From: JACPUX01 sp964517465 | GTDB taxonomy: Bacteria; Pseudomonadota; Gammaproteobacteria; Burkholderiales; Casimicrobiaceae | Reading direction: 5' to 3' | DNA: 64,000 nucleotides | Assembly (NCBI GenBank): GCA_964517465.1 | Contig: CAZFEK010000009.1 | Location: 26,816-90,815, forward strand | In this document: one piece after another, positions 30,858-39,476 of the stretch | Position numbering within the stretch: position 1 is the first letter of the stretch | How the letters are laid out: each line of letters starts with the position of its first letter | Position numbers and translations under genes: made by a program | Notes under the pieces: generated by a model | Database searches by the model: none | Told to the model about the DNA's origin: nothing | Seen by the model: the letters and a program-made list of their open reading frames with translations, nothing else

Positions 30858-30901
30858 ACTGGAATAACTTTCCAGTAATGTAATTGAAAAAACATTCCAG
30901 T
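30858..30901 (-). promoter_or_regulatory. TetR operator: inverted repeat plus third half-site
   Basis: ACTGGAA (30858-30864) / TTCCAGT (30870-30876) is a perfect inverted repeat with spacer TAACT, and a further TTCCAGT lies at 30895-30901. The region between, rich in A and T, would hold the minus-strand promoter. The position immediately before the tetR start and the 19-base size are typical for a TetR dimer site. Confidence 0.65.
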
Positions 30902-31411
30902 TCAACCGCGGCAGCGGCGCATGGCTCTGCGGAGCGAAAGCTTGCGGCTCTGAGCCCCTACGCAGCCCTTGAACTTGGCGCTTGGTTTGCCGAGCGCCTC
31001 GCTTGCTTCGGGGAACCCCGGCGCAAGCCTTTCGCCGGCGAGGGGTTTGGTTCAGCGTTTCTTTGGCGCGAAGAAGCGGCAAAGAGCGACCCTGGTCGCC
31101 GCCGGAGTTCAAGCGGGGTAGGTAACGCGGTGGTTTTTCAAGAGGCGTCGCGCGAGGCCGGTACGCGCTGCGGCGAAGCGGTTTGACGCCGCCGGCAGGT
31201 TGCCAAAACTGGCGGCGGTGCGCTCCGTTTTCGGGTTTTCCTGAGGTGGTATATAAGATATCATATATAAGACTCGCCGCCCCGGGGGCGAGGCCGCCGC
31301 GATCGGAACCGCCGCAGCTTGGCACTGTCACTGTGAAACTACGACGACGGAACGCGCGATGGCAAAATTGCTGCTTTTGCGCCACGCCAGATCTTTGGAA
31401 AGGAAACGATC
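30902..31411. other. Long intergenic region upstream of acnB
   Basis: About 510 bases without a convincing gene. Open frames exist on both strands but show no start signals or recognisable domains. A segment around 31055-31090 (TTCTTTGGCGCGAAGAAGCG) resembles one near 34124-34145, a kind of low-information sequence often found between genes. The A+T-rich direct repeat at 31250-31272 near the acnB start is the only clear regulatory element. Confidence 0.5.
31250..31272 (+). promoter_or_regulatory. Direct/inverted repeat at the acnB promoter, candidate operator
   Basis: TATATAAGA occurs twice (31250-31258 and 31264-31272) and the block centred on GATATC reads nearly the same on both strands (TATATAA-GATATC-ATATATA). 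It is strikingly A+T rich in a G+C-rich region, 140 bases before the acnB ATG, and includes -10-like TATAAG. A GntR-type regulator site for TCA-cycle genes is one possibility, but the regulator is not in this window. Confidence 0.45.
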
Positions 31412-33997
31412 ATGCTTGAAGCCTATCGCCAGCATGTTGCCGAGCGCGCCGCGCTGGGCATCCCGCCGCTGCCTCTGTCCGCCGCCCAGACCCGCGATCT
31501 GGTGGGTCTGCTGAAAAACCCTCCCCAAGGCGAGGAAGCCGCGCTGGTCGAATTGGTGACCTACCGCGTGCCGGCCGGCGTCGACGACGCGGCCGAGGTC
31601 AAGGCGCAATTTCTTGCCGCCGTCGCCGCCGGGCGCGAGACTTCGCCCCTCATCACCCGTGAGCGTGCGACCGAACTCCTGGGCACCATGTTGGGCGGCT
31701 ATAACGTGCGCCCGCTGGTCGAATTGCTGGACGACGCCAAGGTGGGCACGATCGCGGCCAAAGGTTTGGCGCACACGCTGCTGATTTTCGACGCCTTCCC
31801 CGAAGTCGAAGCCAAGGCCAAAGGCAATGGGCCGGGTGCGGCCAACGCCCAGCGCGTGTTGCAAAGCTGGGCTGATGCCGAATGGTTCACCTCGCGCCCC
31901 GAAGTGCCGCAGGCGATGAAGCTCACGGTGTTCAAGGTGAGCGGCGAGACCAACACCGACGACCTCTCGCCCGCGCCGGACGCCTGGAGCCGCCCCGACA
32001 TTCCGCTGCATGCCCTGGCCATGCTCAAAAACCCGCGCCCGGGGATCGCACCCGACGAAGCCGGGAAAGTCGGTCCGATCAAGCAGCTCAACGCCCTCAA
32101 AGAAAAGGGCAACCTCATCGCCTACGTGGGCGATGTGGTGGGCACCGGTTCGTCGCGCAAATCGGCCACCAACTCGGTGCTCTGGTTTACCGGCGAAGAC
32201 ATTCCTTTCGTGCCCAGCAAGCGCTTCGGCGGCGTGTGTTTGGGCAACAAGATCGCTCCGATCTTCTACAACACCATGGAAGATGCCGGGGCGCTGCCGA
32301 TCGAGCTCGATGTCGCGCAAATGGACATGGGCGACGTGATCGAACTGCAACCCTATGCCGGCAAGGCACTGAAGAACGGGCAGGTGATCGCCGAATTCAA
32401 GGTGAAGTCGGAAGTCATTTTCGACGAAGTGCGCGCCGGCGGGCGCATTCCGCTGATCGTGGGCCGTGGCCTCACCGCCAAGGCACGCGCCTCGCTCGGC
32501 TTGGCGCCCTCCAAGCTCTTCCGCGAGCCCACGCAACCGGCCGACAGCGGCAAGGGTTATTCCCTGGCGCAGAAAATGGTCGGTCGCGCTTGCGGCGTGA
32601 CCGGCATTCGTCCGGGCACCTACTGTGAGCCGAAGATGACCACCGTCGGTTCGCAGGACACCACCGGTCCGATGACCCGCGACGAACTCAAAGACCTCGC
32701 CTGCCTCGGTTTCTCGGCCGACCTGGTCATGCAGTCCTTCTGCCACACCGCGGCTTACCCCAAGCCGGTCGACGTGAAGACGCATCGCGAACTGCCGGGT
32801 TTCATCACCCAGCGGGCCGGCGTGAGCCTGCGCCCGGGCGATGGCGTCATCCACTCCTGGTTGAATCGTATGCTGCTGCCCGACACCGTGGGCACGGGCG
32901 GCGACAGCCACACCCGCTTCCCGATCGGTATCTCCTTCCCGGCCGGTTCGGGCCTCGTGGCCTTTGCCGCCGCCACCGGAGTGATGCCGCTCGACATGCC
33001 GGAATCGGTGCTGGTGCGCTTCAAGGGCGAAATGTTGCCCGGCATCACCCTGCGTGACCTGGTCAACGCCATTCCCTACTACGCCATCCAGGCCGGCTTG
33101 CTCACAGTGGAAAAGAAGGGCAAGAAGAACATCTTCTCCGGCCGCATCCTTGAAATCGAAGGTCTGCCTCAGCTCAAAGTGGAACAGGCTTTCGAATTGT
33201 CGGATGCTTCCGCCGAGCGTTCTGCCGCGGCCTGTACCGTGCGTTTGGATAAAGAACCGATCATCGAGTATCTCAATTCGAACATCACGCTCCTGAAATG
33301 GATGATCGCCAACGGTTATCAGGACAAGGCCACCCTGGAGCGGCGCATCAAAGCCATGCAGGCCTGGGTCGCCAAGCCCGACTTGTTGGTCCCGGATGCC
33401 GATGCGGATTACGCCGCGGTGATCGACATCGATCTGGCGCAGATCAAGGAGCCGCTGGTCGCCTGCCCGAACGATCCCGATGACGTCAAGCCCTTGTCGG
33501 CGGTAGCCGGCACCAAGATCGACGAGGTTTTCGTCGGCTCCTGCATGACCAACATCGGCCACTTCCGTGCCGCGAGCAAGCTGCTGGACGGCAAGAGCGA
33601 CATCCCGGTGCGCTTGTGGATGGCCCCGCCCACGAAGATGGACCAGCAGGTGCTCACCGAGGAAGGCCATTACGGCGTGCTCGGCCGGAGCGGCGCGCGC
33701 ATGGAAATGCCCGGCTGCTCGTTGTGCATGGGCAACCAGGCGCAAATCAAAAAGGGCAGCACGGCGATGTCCACTTCCACCCGCAACTTCCCCAACCGTC
33801 TGGGGCTCGATACCAATGTGTTCCTCGGCTCCGCCGAGCTGGCGGCGGTCTGCTCCTTGCTGGGACGCATTCCCACGGTCGAGGAATATCTTGCCCACGC
33901 CGGTGCGCTGAACAAGCAGGCCGCGGAGGTCTATCGCTACATGAATTTCGACCAGATCAAGGCCTTCCGCGAAGTCGCCGACAGCGTTTCGGTTTGA
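31412..33997 (+). CDS. acnB: Aconitate hydratase B
   Basis: 861 residues, the usual AcnB length, catalysing citrate-isocitrate (and usually 2-methyl-cis-aconitate hydration) in the TCA cycle. N-terminal HEAT-like domain MLEAYRQHVAERAALGIPPL; swivel domain with GDVVGTGSSRKSATNSVLWF; catalytic domains with GTGGDSHTRFPIGISFPAGS. The [4Fe-4S] ligands are Cys in VFVGSCMTNIGHFRAAS and the pair in MPGCSLCMGNQAQ. AAAGGAAA upstream serves as ribosome-binding site. Two hairpins, the second with a T-rich tail, terminate the gene. The protein's C-terminus ends FREVADSVSV. Confidence 0.97.
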   Translation: MLEAYRQHVAERAALGIPPLPLSAAQTRDLVGLLKNPPQGEEAALVELVTYRVPAGVDDAAEVKAQFLAAVAAGRETSPLITRERATELLGTMLGGYNVRPLVELLDDAKVGTIAAKGLAHTLLIFDAFPEVEAKAKGNGPGAANAQRVLQSWADAEWFTSRPEVPQAMKLTVFKVSGETNTDDLSPAPDAWSRPDIPLHALAMLKNPRPGIAPDEAGKVGPIKQLNALKEKGNLIAYVGDVVGTGSSRKSATNSVLWFTGEDIPFVPSKRFGGVCLGNKIAPIFYNTMEDAGALPIELDVAQMDMGDVIELQPYAGKALKNGQVIAEFKVKSEVIFDEVRAGGRIPLIVGRGLTAKARASLGLAPSKLFREPTQPADSGKGYSLAQKMVGRACGVTGIRPGTYCEPKMTTVGSQDTTGPMTRDELKDLACLGFSADLVMQSFCHTAAYPKPVDVKTHRELPGFITQRAGVSLRPGDGVIHSWLNRMLLPDTVGTGGDSHTRFPIGISFPAGSGLVAFAAATGVMPLDMPESVLVRFKGEMLPGITLRDLVNAIPYYAIQAGLLTVEKKGKKNIFSGRILEIEGLPQLKVEQAFELSDASAERSAAACTVRLDKEPIIEYLNSNITLLKWMIANGYQDKATLERRIKAMQAWVAKPDLLVPDADADYAAVIDIDLAQIKEPLVACPNDPDDVKPLSAVAGTKIDEVFVGSCMTNIGHFRAASKLLDGKSDIPVRLWMAPPTKMDQQVLTEEGHYGVLGRSGARMEMPGCSLCMGNQAQIKKGSTAMSTSTRNFPNRLGLDTNVFLGSAELAAVCSLLGRIPTVEEYLAHAGALNKQAAEVYRYMNFDQIKAFREVADSVSV

Positions 33998-34006
33998 AAC
34001 CCCATC

Positions 34007-34033
34007 CCCTGCTTCGCCCTAGGCGAAGCAGGG
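34007..34033 (+). repeat. Twelve-base-pair stem-loop after acnB
   Basis: CCCTGCTTCGCC (34007-34018) and GGCGAAGCAGGG (34022-34033) form a perfect stem with a three-base loop, starting ten bases after the acnB stop. There is no T-run, so it is more likely a 3'-end mRNA stabiliser paired with the true terminator that follows. Confidence 0.6.
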
Positions 34034-34041
34034 TTCCAAGC

Positions 34042-34080
34042 GACCCCTGCGCCGATGGCGGCCAGGGGTCTTTTGTTTTG
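34042..34080 (+). terminator. acnB terminator
   Basis: GACCCCTG (34042-34049) pairs with CAGGGGTC (34063-34070), with an inner CGCC/GGCG stem (34050-34053 with 34057-34060), followed by TTTTGTTTT. A typical intrinsic terminator. Confidence 0.75.
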
Positions 34081-34341
34081 TTGCGCAAAACCTGGCGCCG
34101 CGGTATGGGCATCCTCACGCCCCTTCTTTTCTGGCGGGAAAGAGGCAGGGGCGGCGACCGGGTTTCAGGTGGCGGGCGCCAGGCCCCGGCCGGATAAATC
34201 TCTTCGGGCAAGTCGTTCGCCCGCTCCGACTGCATTTCGATCCGGCAATCCGCAGTTTTATCGCATTGGCATTGAGGGCGGGGCTTGGCTTCCGTATCTT
34301 TGCGGCATGTTTGATTTCACATTGCCTAGAGGAGCACGATC
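34081..34341. other. Intergenic region between acnB terminator and small protein gene
   Basis: About 260 bases with no gene I can support. It must contain the promoter of the 59-codon ORF at 34342; no clear hexamer pair was found. A stretch near 34124-34145 resembles low-information sequence found at 31055-31090. Confidence 0.4.
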
Positions 34342-34521
34342 ATGAACCGCCTGCCCGTTTGGAACCAAGTCGCCGTGAAAGACAACGCCGGTTTTGCAAC
34401 CGTGCTTTGGACCGCACTGGGGCTTGGCACTGGCGCCGCGGTGCTTGAGTGGGCCGAGACTCCGGTGGTGATGCAAGTGCTCGCCGAAGCTGCCCAGACG
34501 GCGGCGCGCTTGTTGGCGTAA
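34342..34521 (+). CDS. Small hypothetical protein (59 aa)
   Basis: ATG 34342 follows AGAGGAG at good spacing and the ORF is closed by a strong terminator 49 bases after its TAA, so it sits in its own transcription unit. It begins MNRLPVWNQVAVKDNAGFAT and has a hydrophobic middle (VLWTALGLGTGAAVLEW), which may be a single short membrane segment, then an alanine-rich helix. No family is recognised. It lies between acnB and the tonB-exb operon without obvious connection to either. Confidence 0.6.
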   Translation: MNRLPVWNQVAVKDNAGFATVLWTALGLGTGAAVLEWAETPVVMQVLAEAAQTAARLLA

Positions 34522-34569
34522 CGAAACTCCTACTCCCTCGGGCGGCACACCCCTGACCGCCCTCCTCCA

Positions 34570-34597
34570 AGCCCCGGTTTTAGCCGGGGCTTTTTTT
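34570..34597 (+). terminator. Terminator of the 59-aa protein gene
   Basis: AGCCCCGG (34570-34577) pairs with CCGGGGCT (34584-34591) across a six-base loop, followed by seven T residues. One of the clearest intrinsic terminators in the window. Confidence 0.85.
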
Positions 34598-34866
34598 GCT
34601 TCTTTTTTGGCGTGAACGCCGGTCCAAGCCCGACGAAATAGGCGCAGGAGGACAAAAGGCAAAGACGGGGGTTCCCGCAATTGTCGACATTTTTCGCTTA
34701 TTTTTTGTTTCGGGCGACTCAAAAATTCATCGAGGCGACGGATTGCGCCAGAAATGCCCCGATCGATTCGAGCCCTTGTGCGTTTTCTGCTGGAAAGGTT
34801 TAGAATCGCGCCTTTCTTTTTGCGACCACAACGACCCCTGGATCCGGGGGATCGACGGAGGAGTGC
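34598..34866 (+). other. Upstream region of the tonB-exb operon
   Basis: About 270 bases with no gene. A -10-like TAGAAT (34801-34806) with TTGTGC (34776-34781) 19 bases upstream is a weak promoter candidate, 60 bases before the tonB ATG. No Fur-box-like sequence was seen, although tonB-exb operons are often iron-regulated. Confidence 0.35.
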
Positions 34867-35511
34867 ATGAACTACGCTGAACAACAGCGGCAGCCAGGCA
34901 AGCATGCGGTCGGATTTACCGTAGTCATCATCTTGCATGTGGTGATTGGCTACGCCCTGGTTAACGGCCTGGCACGCAAAGTGATCGAGGTCGTGAAAGC
35001 GCCGCTGGAAACCAAGATCATCGAAGAGGTCAAGAAGCCTCCGCCCCCTGAGGTGCCGCCCCCGCCGCCGCCGAAGATGGTGCAAGTGATGCCCACCTTT
35101 GTGCCGCCGCCGGAAGTGCAGATTCAGCAACCCATCATTCAACAGCCGGTCATTTCCAATGTGACCGCGGTCGCGCCGCCGGTGTATGCCCCTCCGGCGC
35201 CCCCAGCGCCTCCGGCGCCGCCGGTCGCAGCGGCGCCGCCCAGCGTCGGCGTCGCCTGCCCGAATTCCCAGGAAATCCGCAAGGAAATCAACTATCCGAT
35301 CAAAGCCCGCCGGGAAGGCATTCAAGGCGAAGTACTGATCGAATTCACCGTTACCGCGTCGGGATCGGTGAGCGCCGTGGACGTGAAGTCCTCCTCGCAT
35401 CCGATTTTCAACAGCGTTTCGGTCAGCGCGGTGCGACAGTTCCGCTGCACGCCCCAGCCGCGAGACATTCGCGTGCAGGTGCCATTTGTCTTCAAGCTTA
35501 CCGATGATTGA
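34867..35511 (+). CDS. tonB: TonB-family energy transducer
   Basis: 214 residues linking proton-motive force at the inner membrane to outer-membrane receptors. The single N-terminal membrane anchor is VGFTVVIILHVVIGYALVNG, followed by a proline-rich periplasmic spacer (about residues 55-130, with runs of Pro and Ala-Pro repeats) and a C-terminal TonB domain (YPIKARREGIQGEVLIEFTV...FRCTPQP). It has GGAGGAG as ribosome-binding site. It heads the operon tonB-exbB-exbD-exbD-TPR and could energise the TonB-dependent receptor at 51-54 kb, although that gene is distant. Confidence 0.93.
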   Translation: MNYAEQQRQPGKHAVGFTVVIILHVVIGYALVNGLARKVIEVVKAPLETKIIEEVKKPPPPEVPPPPPPKMVQVMPTFVPPPEVQIQQPIIQQPVISNVTAVAPPVYAPPAPPAPPAPPVAAAPPSVGVACPNSQEIRKEINYPIKARREGIQGEVLIEFTVTASGSVSAVDVKSSSHPIFNSVSVSAVRQFRCTPQPRDIRVQVPFVFKLTDD

Positions 35512-35606
35512 GCCTCCCTGCGGCGAGACTGACTAGTCTTGCCCCGGCCGGCTCCAGGTATTACGAATCGCCCTTTCTGAAATGTTCTGATTTGATTGGA
35601 GGAATC

Positions 35607-36434
35607 ATGACCCTTTGCAAACGATTCACCGCGCTGCTACTGGCGGCCTTTGTCTTCTGCGCACCGGTGGCAACCGGCGTGCTGGCCGTGGCGCAATCGG
35701 CGCAGGCCCAAACCGCGGCGCCTGCCGCCGCACCTGCCGCCCCCAATACCAACGGCGCGGTGAGCAAGGAAGTGGTGGACAACCCCTACGGTCTGGAAGC
35801 CTTGTGGAAGCAGGGCGACTTCGTTTCCAAGGGCACGCTGGTCATTCTGGTGATCATGTCCATGGGTAGCTGGTATATCCTCATCGTCAAGCTCTTCGAA
35901 CAGGCCAAGCTGCTGCGCGAAGCCAAGCAAGTGGATCAGGGCTTCTGGGAAGCGGGCTCGATCAAGCAGGGTATCGAGAACTTGAAAGAATCCAGCGCTT
36001 TTCGCTTCATCGCCGACAGCGGCTTGCAGGCGACCAGCCATCACGGCGGCCTGCTGGGCAATGTCGATCTGAATACCTGGGTGACCATGTCCATCCAGCG
36101 CGCCGCCGAAAATGTGGGCAACCGCCTGCAAGATGGCCTTGCCTTCCTCGCCACCGTGGGTTCCACGGCGCCGTTCATCGGCCTGTTCGGCACGGTTTGG
36201 GGCATCTACCACGCCTTGACCGCCATCGGTATCGCCGGCCAGGCCTCGATCGACAAAGTGGCGGGTCCGGTGGGCGAAGCGCTGATCATGACGGCATTCG
36301 GTTTGGCCGTTGCGGTTCCGGCGGTGCTGGCCTACAACTGGCTGGTTCGTCGCAACAAGGTAGTGATGGAGCGCGTGCGTTCCTTCTCCGCCGATCTGCA
36401 CTCGGTGCTGCTCTCCAACGCGGGCAAGAAGTAA
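35607..36434 (+). CDS. exbB: ExbB/MotA/TolQ family proton channel protein
   Basis: 275 residues starting at ATG 35607 behind GGAGGAA; an upstream frame from 35508 is not used. It has an N-terminal signal-like segment (LLLAAFVFCAPVATGVLAVA) with a Gln/Ala-rich linker, as in longer ExbB proteins, then the three transmembrane helices: LVILVIMSMGSWYILIVKLF, LATVGSTAPFIGLFGTVWGI and LIMTAFGLAVAVPAVLAYNW. With ExbD it forms the inner-membrane motor for TonB. Confidence 0.94.
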   Translation: MTLCKRFTALLLAAFVFCAPVATGVLAVAQSAQAQTAAPAAAPAAPNTNGAVSKEVVDNPYGLEALWKQGDFVSKGTLVILVIMSMGSWYILIVKLFEQAKLLREAKQVDQGFWEAGSIKQGIENLKESSAFRFIADSGLQATSHHGGLLGNVDLNTWVTMSIQRAAENVGNRLQDGLAFLATVGSTAPFIGLFGTVWGIYHALTAIGIAGQASIDKVAGPVGEALIMTAFGLAVAVPAVLAYNWLVRRNKVVMERVRSFSADLHSVLLSNAGKK

Positions 36435-36471
36435 GCGCCGGTTAATCAACCCCATTTGACGGGAGTTTGTC

Positions 36472-36897
36472 ATGGGAATGAGTGTAGGTCCGAGCGAAGG
36501 CGAAGACGAAACCATTTCGGCGATCAACACGACGCCGCTGGTGGACGTGATGCTGGTGCTCTTGATCATCTTCCTGATCACCATTCCGGTGGTGATACAG
36601 ACAGTGCCGGTCGATCTGCCCAAAGAGCGCAATGTCGTCACTCAGACCAAGCCCGAGAATATCGTGATCTCGGTGAGCAAGGACGGCGACATTTTCTGGA
36701 ATCAGCAGCTCGTCGCGGACACCGACGAGCTGTTCGAAAAGCTCAAGGTCGAAGCGGTCAAGATGCCGCAGCCCGAGGTGCACATCCGCGGCGACATGAA
36801 TGCGCGCTACGAATCGGTAGGGCGGGTGGTCTATACCGCCCAGCGCGCAAGCATACTGAAACTCGGCTTCATCACCGAGCCGCCGATGAAGCACTGA
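36472..36897 (+). CDS. exbD: ExbD/TolR family protein (first copy)
   Basis: 141 residues. After a short cytoplasmic tail comes the single membrane helix with the essential Asp: INTTPLVDVMLVLLIIFLIT, typical of ExbD/TolR, then a periplasmic domain (VPVDLPKERNVVTQTKPENI). GGGAG precedes the start. A second exbD follows, 30 bases after the stop. Confidence 0.93.
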   Translation: MGMSVGPSEGEDETISAINTTPLVDVMLVLLIIFLITIPVVIQTVPVDLPKERNVVTQTKPENIVISVSKDGDIFWNQQLVADTDELFEKLKVEAVKMPQPEVHIRGDMNARYESVGRVVYTAQRASILKLGFITEPPMKH

Positions 36898-36927
36898 GCC
36901 GGAATTCGGCAGAGAGAAGGAATAGCT

Positions 36928-37359
36928 ATGGGTATGAACGTAGGCCAGGGCGGCGGATCTTCCGAGCCGGAAGTGATGCTGGACATCAACACCACGCCGC
37001 TGATCGACGTGATGCTGGTGCTCCTGATCATGTTGATTATCACCATTCCCATTCAAACACACGCGGTTAAGCTCAACATGCCGGTGGGAAACCCGCCGCC
37101 GCCGGTGAAACCGCCCGAGGTGATCCAGATCGACGTCGATTTTGACGGCGCCATCATCTGGAATGGCGTGTTGGTGCCCGATCGCAACGACTTGGAAGCG
37201 CGTTTGGCGCAAGTGGTAGCCCAGGCTGACCAGCCCGAAGTGCATTTGCGCCCGAATAAGCTGGTGCAGTACAAATCGGTGGCTTTGGTCATGGCCTCGG
37301 CACAGCGTCTCGGCGTTACCAAGCTTGGGATCATCGGCAACGAGCAGTTCGTCAAGTAG
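36928..37359 (+). CDS. exbD: ExbD/TolR family protein (second copy)
   Basis: 143 residues, paralogous to the preceding gene. It has INTTPLIDVMLVLLIMLIIT with the conserved membrane Asp and a periplasmic domain (LNMPVGNPPPPVKPPEVIQI). Two ExbD types in one operon with a TonB and a periplasmic repeat protein are known from several Gram-negative systems with dedicated TonB complexes. AGAAGGAA lies upstream of the ATG. Confidence 0.93.
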   Translation: MGMNVGQGGGSSEPEVMLDINTTPLIDVMLVLLIMLIITIPIQTHAVKLNMPVGNPPPPVKPPEVIQIDVDFDGAIIWNGVLVPDRNDLEARLAQVVAQADQPEVHLRPNKLVQYKSVALVMASAQRLGVTKLGIIGNEQFVK

Positions 37360-37412
37360 CGATGGCGATGCCGCTGTAGGCAAGGACAGCGAGTCTTCTG
37401 GAGACGCAATTC

Positions 37413-38648
37413 ATGGCAAGTTCTGGCTTTCTCAAGCGACTTTTTGCCACCGCGGTGCTCGCGGCGGGCGCAGCTTTTTTGCTCCCCGCGACGGCAAGCG
37501 CCCAGGAAGCGGTGCGTCCCGAAATTGGCAAGCCGCTCAAAGCGGCGGGCGACTTGCTCAAGGCGGGAAAATTCAAAGACGCCCTGGCCAAGATTCGCGA
37601 AGCCGACGGGGTCGCCAACAAGACCGGGTACGAAAACTATCTGCTCGAACGCATGCGCGGTTCGGCCGCTGCGGGCGCGGGCGACAACGCGACCGCGATC
37701 AAGGCTTTTGAGGCGGTGTTGAGTTCGGGCAAAGCCCCTGCGGCGGATCAGCTCGTGATTGCCGACTCGCTGGCGCGTTCCTATTACAATAACCGCGATT
37801 ACGCCAACGCCATCAAGTGGGCGACCAAATATTTCAAAGATGGCGGGACCAACGCGCAGGTACGTACGCTGCTCATCCAGTCCTATTTCCAGAGCGGCGA
37901 TTTCGCCAATACCGCAAAAGAGGCCCTGATCGACATTCAGGCCGACGAAAAGGCCGGCAAGGCGCCGACCGAAGAAAAGCTTCAGCTTCTTGCCAATGCG
38001 TATTTGCGGCAGAAGAACAATACGGGCTACGTCGCCACCATCGAAAAGATGCTGCACTATTACCCGAAGAAGAGTCTTTGGGCGAACATCATTTCCCACT
38101 TGCAGCGCAAACCGGGTTTTTCCGATCGTTTGGCGCTGGACGTCTTTCGCCTGCAACTGGCAACCGGCAATCTTTCATCCACCAGCGACTTCATGGAAAT
38201 GGCCCAGCTTGCCTTGCAGGCCGGGTTTCCGGCGGAAGCCAAGAAAGTGGTGGACGAGGGCTATACCAGCGGCGCCTTGGGCAAGGGGGCGGACATCGAT
38301 CGGCAAAAGCGCCTGCGCGAACTGGTCGAGCAGCGCGTTGCCGAGAACAAGAAGTTGCTCGACAACGGCGCCGAAATCGAAAATGCGAGAGCGGCAAAAG
38401 AGGGCACTGCCCTGGTCACGCTCGGGTACAACTATGTCACCGCCGGCCAGGCGGCCAAAGGTATCGCCTTGATGGAAGAGGGCATCAAGAAAGGCAATCT
38501 CAAGCGTCCCAATGACGCCAAGTTGTGGCTCGGCGTGGCGCTGATCCAAAGCGGCAACAAAGCCAAAGGCGCCGGCGTGCTCAAGGCCGCGCAGGGCCAG
38601 GATGGGGTGCAGGACCTTGCCAACCTCTGGACCATATTCGCCCGCTAG
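37413..38648 (+). CDS. Periplasmic TPR-type repeat protein of the tonB-exb operon
   Basis: 411 residues. Signal peptide MASSGFLKRLFATAVLAAGA with cleavage near ASA-QE. The remainder is almost all helical with tetratricopeptide-like pairs (LLKAGKFKDALAKIREADGV; LARSYYNNRDYANAIKWATK; TLGYNYVTAGQAAKGIALME). Its place directly after the second exbD (53 bases) suggests a periplasmic scaffold of this TonB system. The specific partner is not readable. A strong terminator follows its stop. Confidence 0.82.
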   Translation: MASSGFLKRLFATAVLAAGAAFLLPATASAQEAVRPEIGKPLKAAGDLLKAGKFKDALAKIREADGVANKTGYENYLLERMRGSAAAGAGDNATAIKAFEAVLSSGKAPAADQLVIADSLARSYYNNRDYANAIKWATKYFKDGGTNAQVRTLLIQSYFQSGDFANTAKEALIDIQADEKAGKAPTEEKLQLLANAYLRQKNNTGYVATIEKMLHYYPKKSLWANIISHLQRKPGFSDRLALDVFRLQLATGNLSSTSDFMEMAQLALQAGFPAEAKKVVDEGYTSGALGKGADIDRQKRLRELVEQRVAENKKLLDNGAEIENARAAKEGTALVTLGYNYVTAGQAAKGIALMEEGIKKGNLKRPNDAKLWLGVALIQSGNKAKGAGVLKAAQGQDGVQDLANLWTIFAR

Positions 38649-38671
38649 AACGGTTTTCTTCTCCTCGACAT

Positions 38672-38703
38672 GCCGGGGGGTTAACACCCTCCGGCTTTTT
38701 TTT
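38672..38703 (+). terminator. Terminator of the tonB-exb operon
   Basis: GCCGGGGGGT (38672-38681) pairs with ACCCTCCGGC (38686-38695), ten pairs with one G-T wobble and a four-base loop, followed by eight T residues. It is shared with the convergent 3' end of the minus-strand operon. Confidence 0.85.
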
Positions 38704-39466
38704 ATGGAGCGCCGACAACGAAGGAGAAGTGGCGCTCGCCGCTCGCTTCGCCCGCGGGGTCGAAACTGCGCTCGAAAAACTCGATCTTGCGGTCGTTGCC
38801 CAGGGTCAGCACTGTAGCGCTTCGCGTGCCGTAAATGGGGCTGACGATGAACGCTGCGGCCAGCAGGCGTTCCCACTCCAGGCTGATCCCGGTCGACGGC
38901 AGCAGGTGGTCTTCCGGGCGCTGCGGGTCGCGCAGCAAGTGAAAAAGCGCCTCCACATCGCCGTCTCCCCGATCGAGCCAATCGACCATGCGGTTCTTGC
39001 TCCGATGCAGTTTCGGCCAGGGGGTGTCCAGCAGGTGATTGGATAGGCCGTAAACCCCGGGCGGCAGGGCGCGACAGCCGCCGTCCCGGTTCGAAAGGTA
39101 AACCAATTCGTCGCCGTCGCCGGCGACCAAATTGAATCCGTCATATCGATTCGCGTCGCCGAGATGCCGCAAAATGGTCTGTTCAGGGCTCGCGGAACTC
39201 TGCAGCACTTCGCTCACCAGCAAGCCGCGCGAACGCTCCCCGCGTTGAGGCGTGCCACCTTCTCGGAAATTGGTGAGCAAAGCGAATCGTCCGGTTCGGG
39301 TACAGCCGAGCCAAGTGCCCCCGGCCACGAGATCTTTGCCGCCGAGTATTCCATCTGGCCACCATTGTGCGGGCGCGGTAGCGCGAGCATGAAATTCATC
39401 GCGGTTGGCGGCGATGACCAGGGGCAAGCGCGGGTGCGCGCGCCAGGCGATCAAAGCCAGGCACAT
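38702..39466 (-). CDS. NRDE (TANGO2-like) family protein
   Basis: 254 residues starting MCLALIAWRAHPRLPLVIAA immediately followed by the name-giving NRDEF motif. Family members have an N-terminal-nucleophile-like arrangement with Cys2 conserved; here Cys is at position 2. Other conserved pieces: GGKDLVAGGTWLGCTRTGRF and YGLSNHLLDTPWPK. The function in bacteria is not established. It starts ten bases after DUF1841 and is the last gene of the rnf-nth operon. The longer frame to 39730 is inside DUF1841 and rejected. Confidence 0.9.
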   Translation of the reverse strand: MCLALIAWRAHPRLPLVIAANRDEFHARATAPAQWWPDGILGGKDLVAGGTWLGCTRTGRFALLTNFREGGTPQRGERSRGLLVSEVLQSSASPEQTILRHLGDANRYDGFNLVAGDGDELVYLSNRDGGCRALPPGVYGLSNHLLDTPWPKLHRSKNRMVDWLDRGDGDVEALFHLLRDPQRPEDHLLPSTGISLEWERLLAAAFIVSPIYGTRSATVLTLGNDRKIEFFERSFDPAGEASGERHFSFVVGAP

Positions 39467-39476
39467 GGAGTAGGTC

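Noticed and set aside
31328..33898. An 856-codon open frame antisense to acnB
   Set aside because: The plus strand encodes a complete AcnB with iron-sulfur motifs; the antisense frame is His/Arg/Gly rich and low in known motifs, as expected for the shadow of a G+C-rich gene.
34598..34866. Fur box upstream of tonB
   Set aside because: Looked for the GATAATGATAATC-type repeat; nothing close was found.
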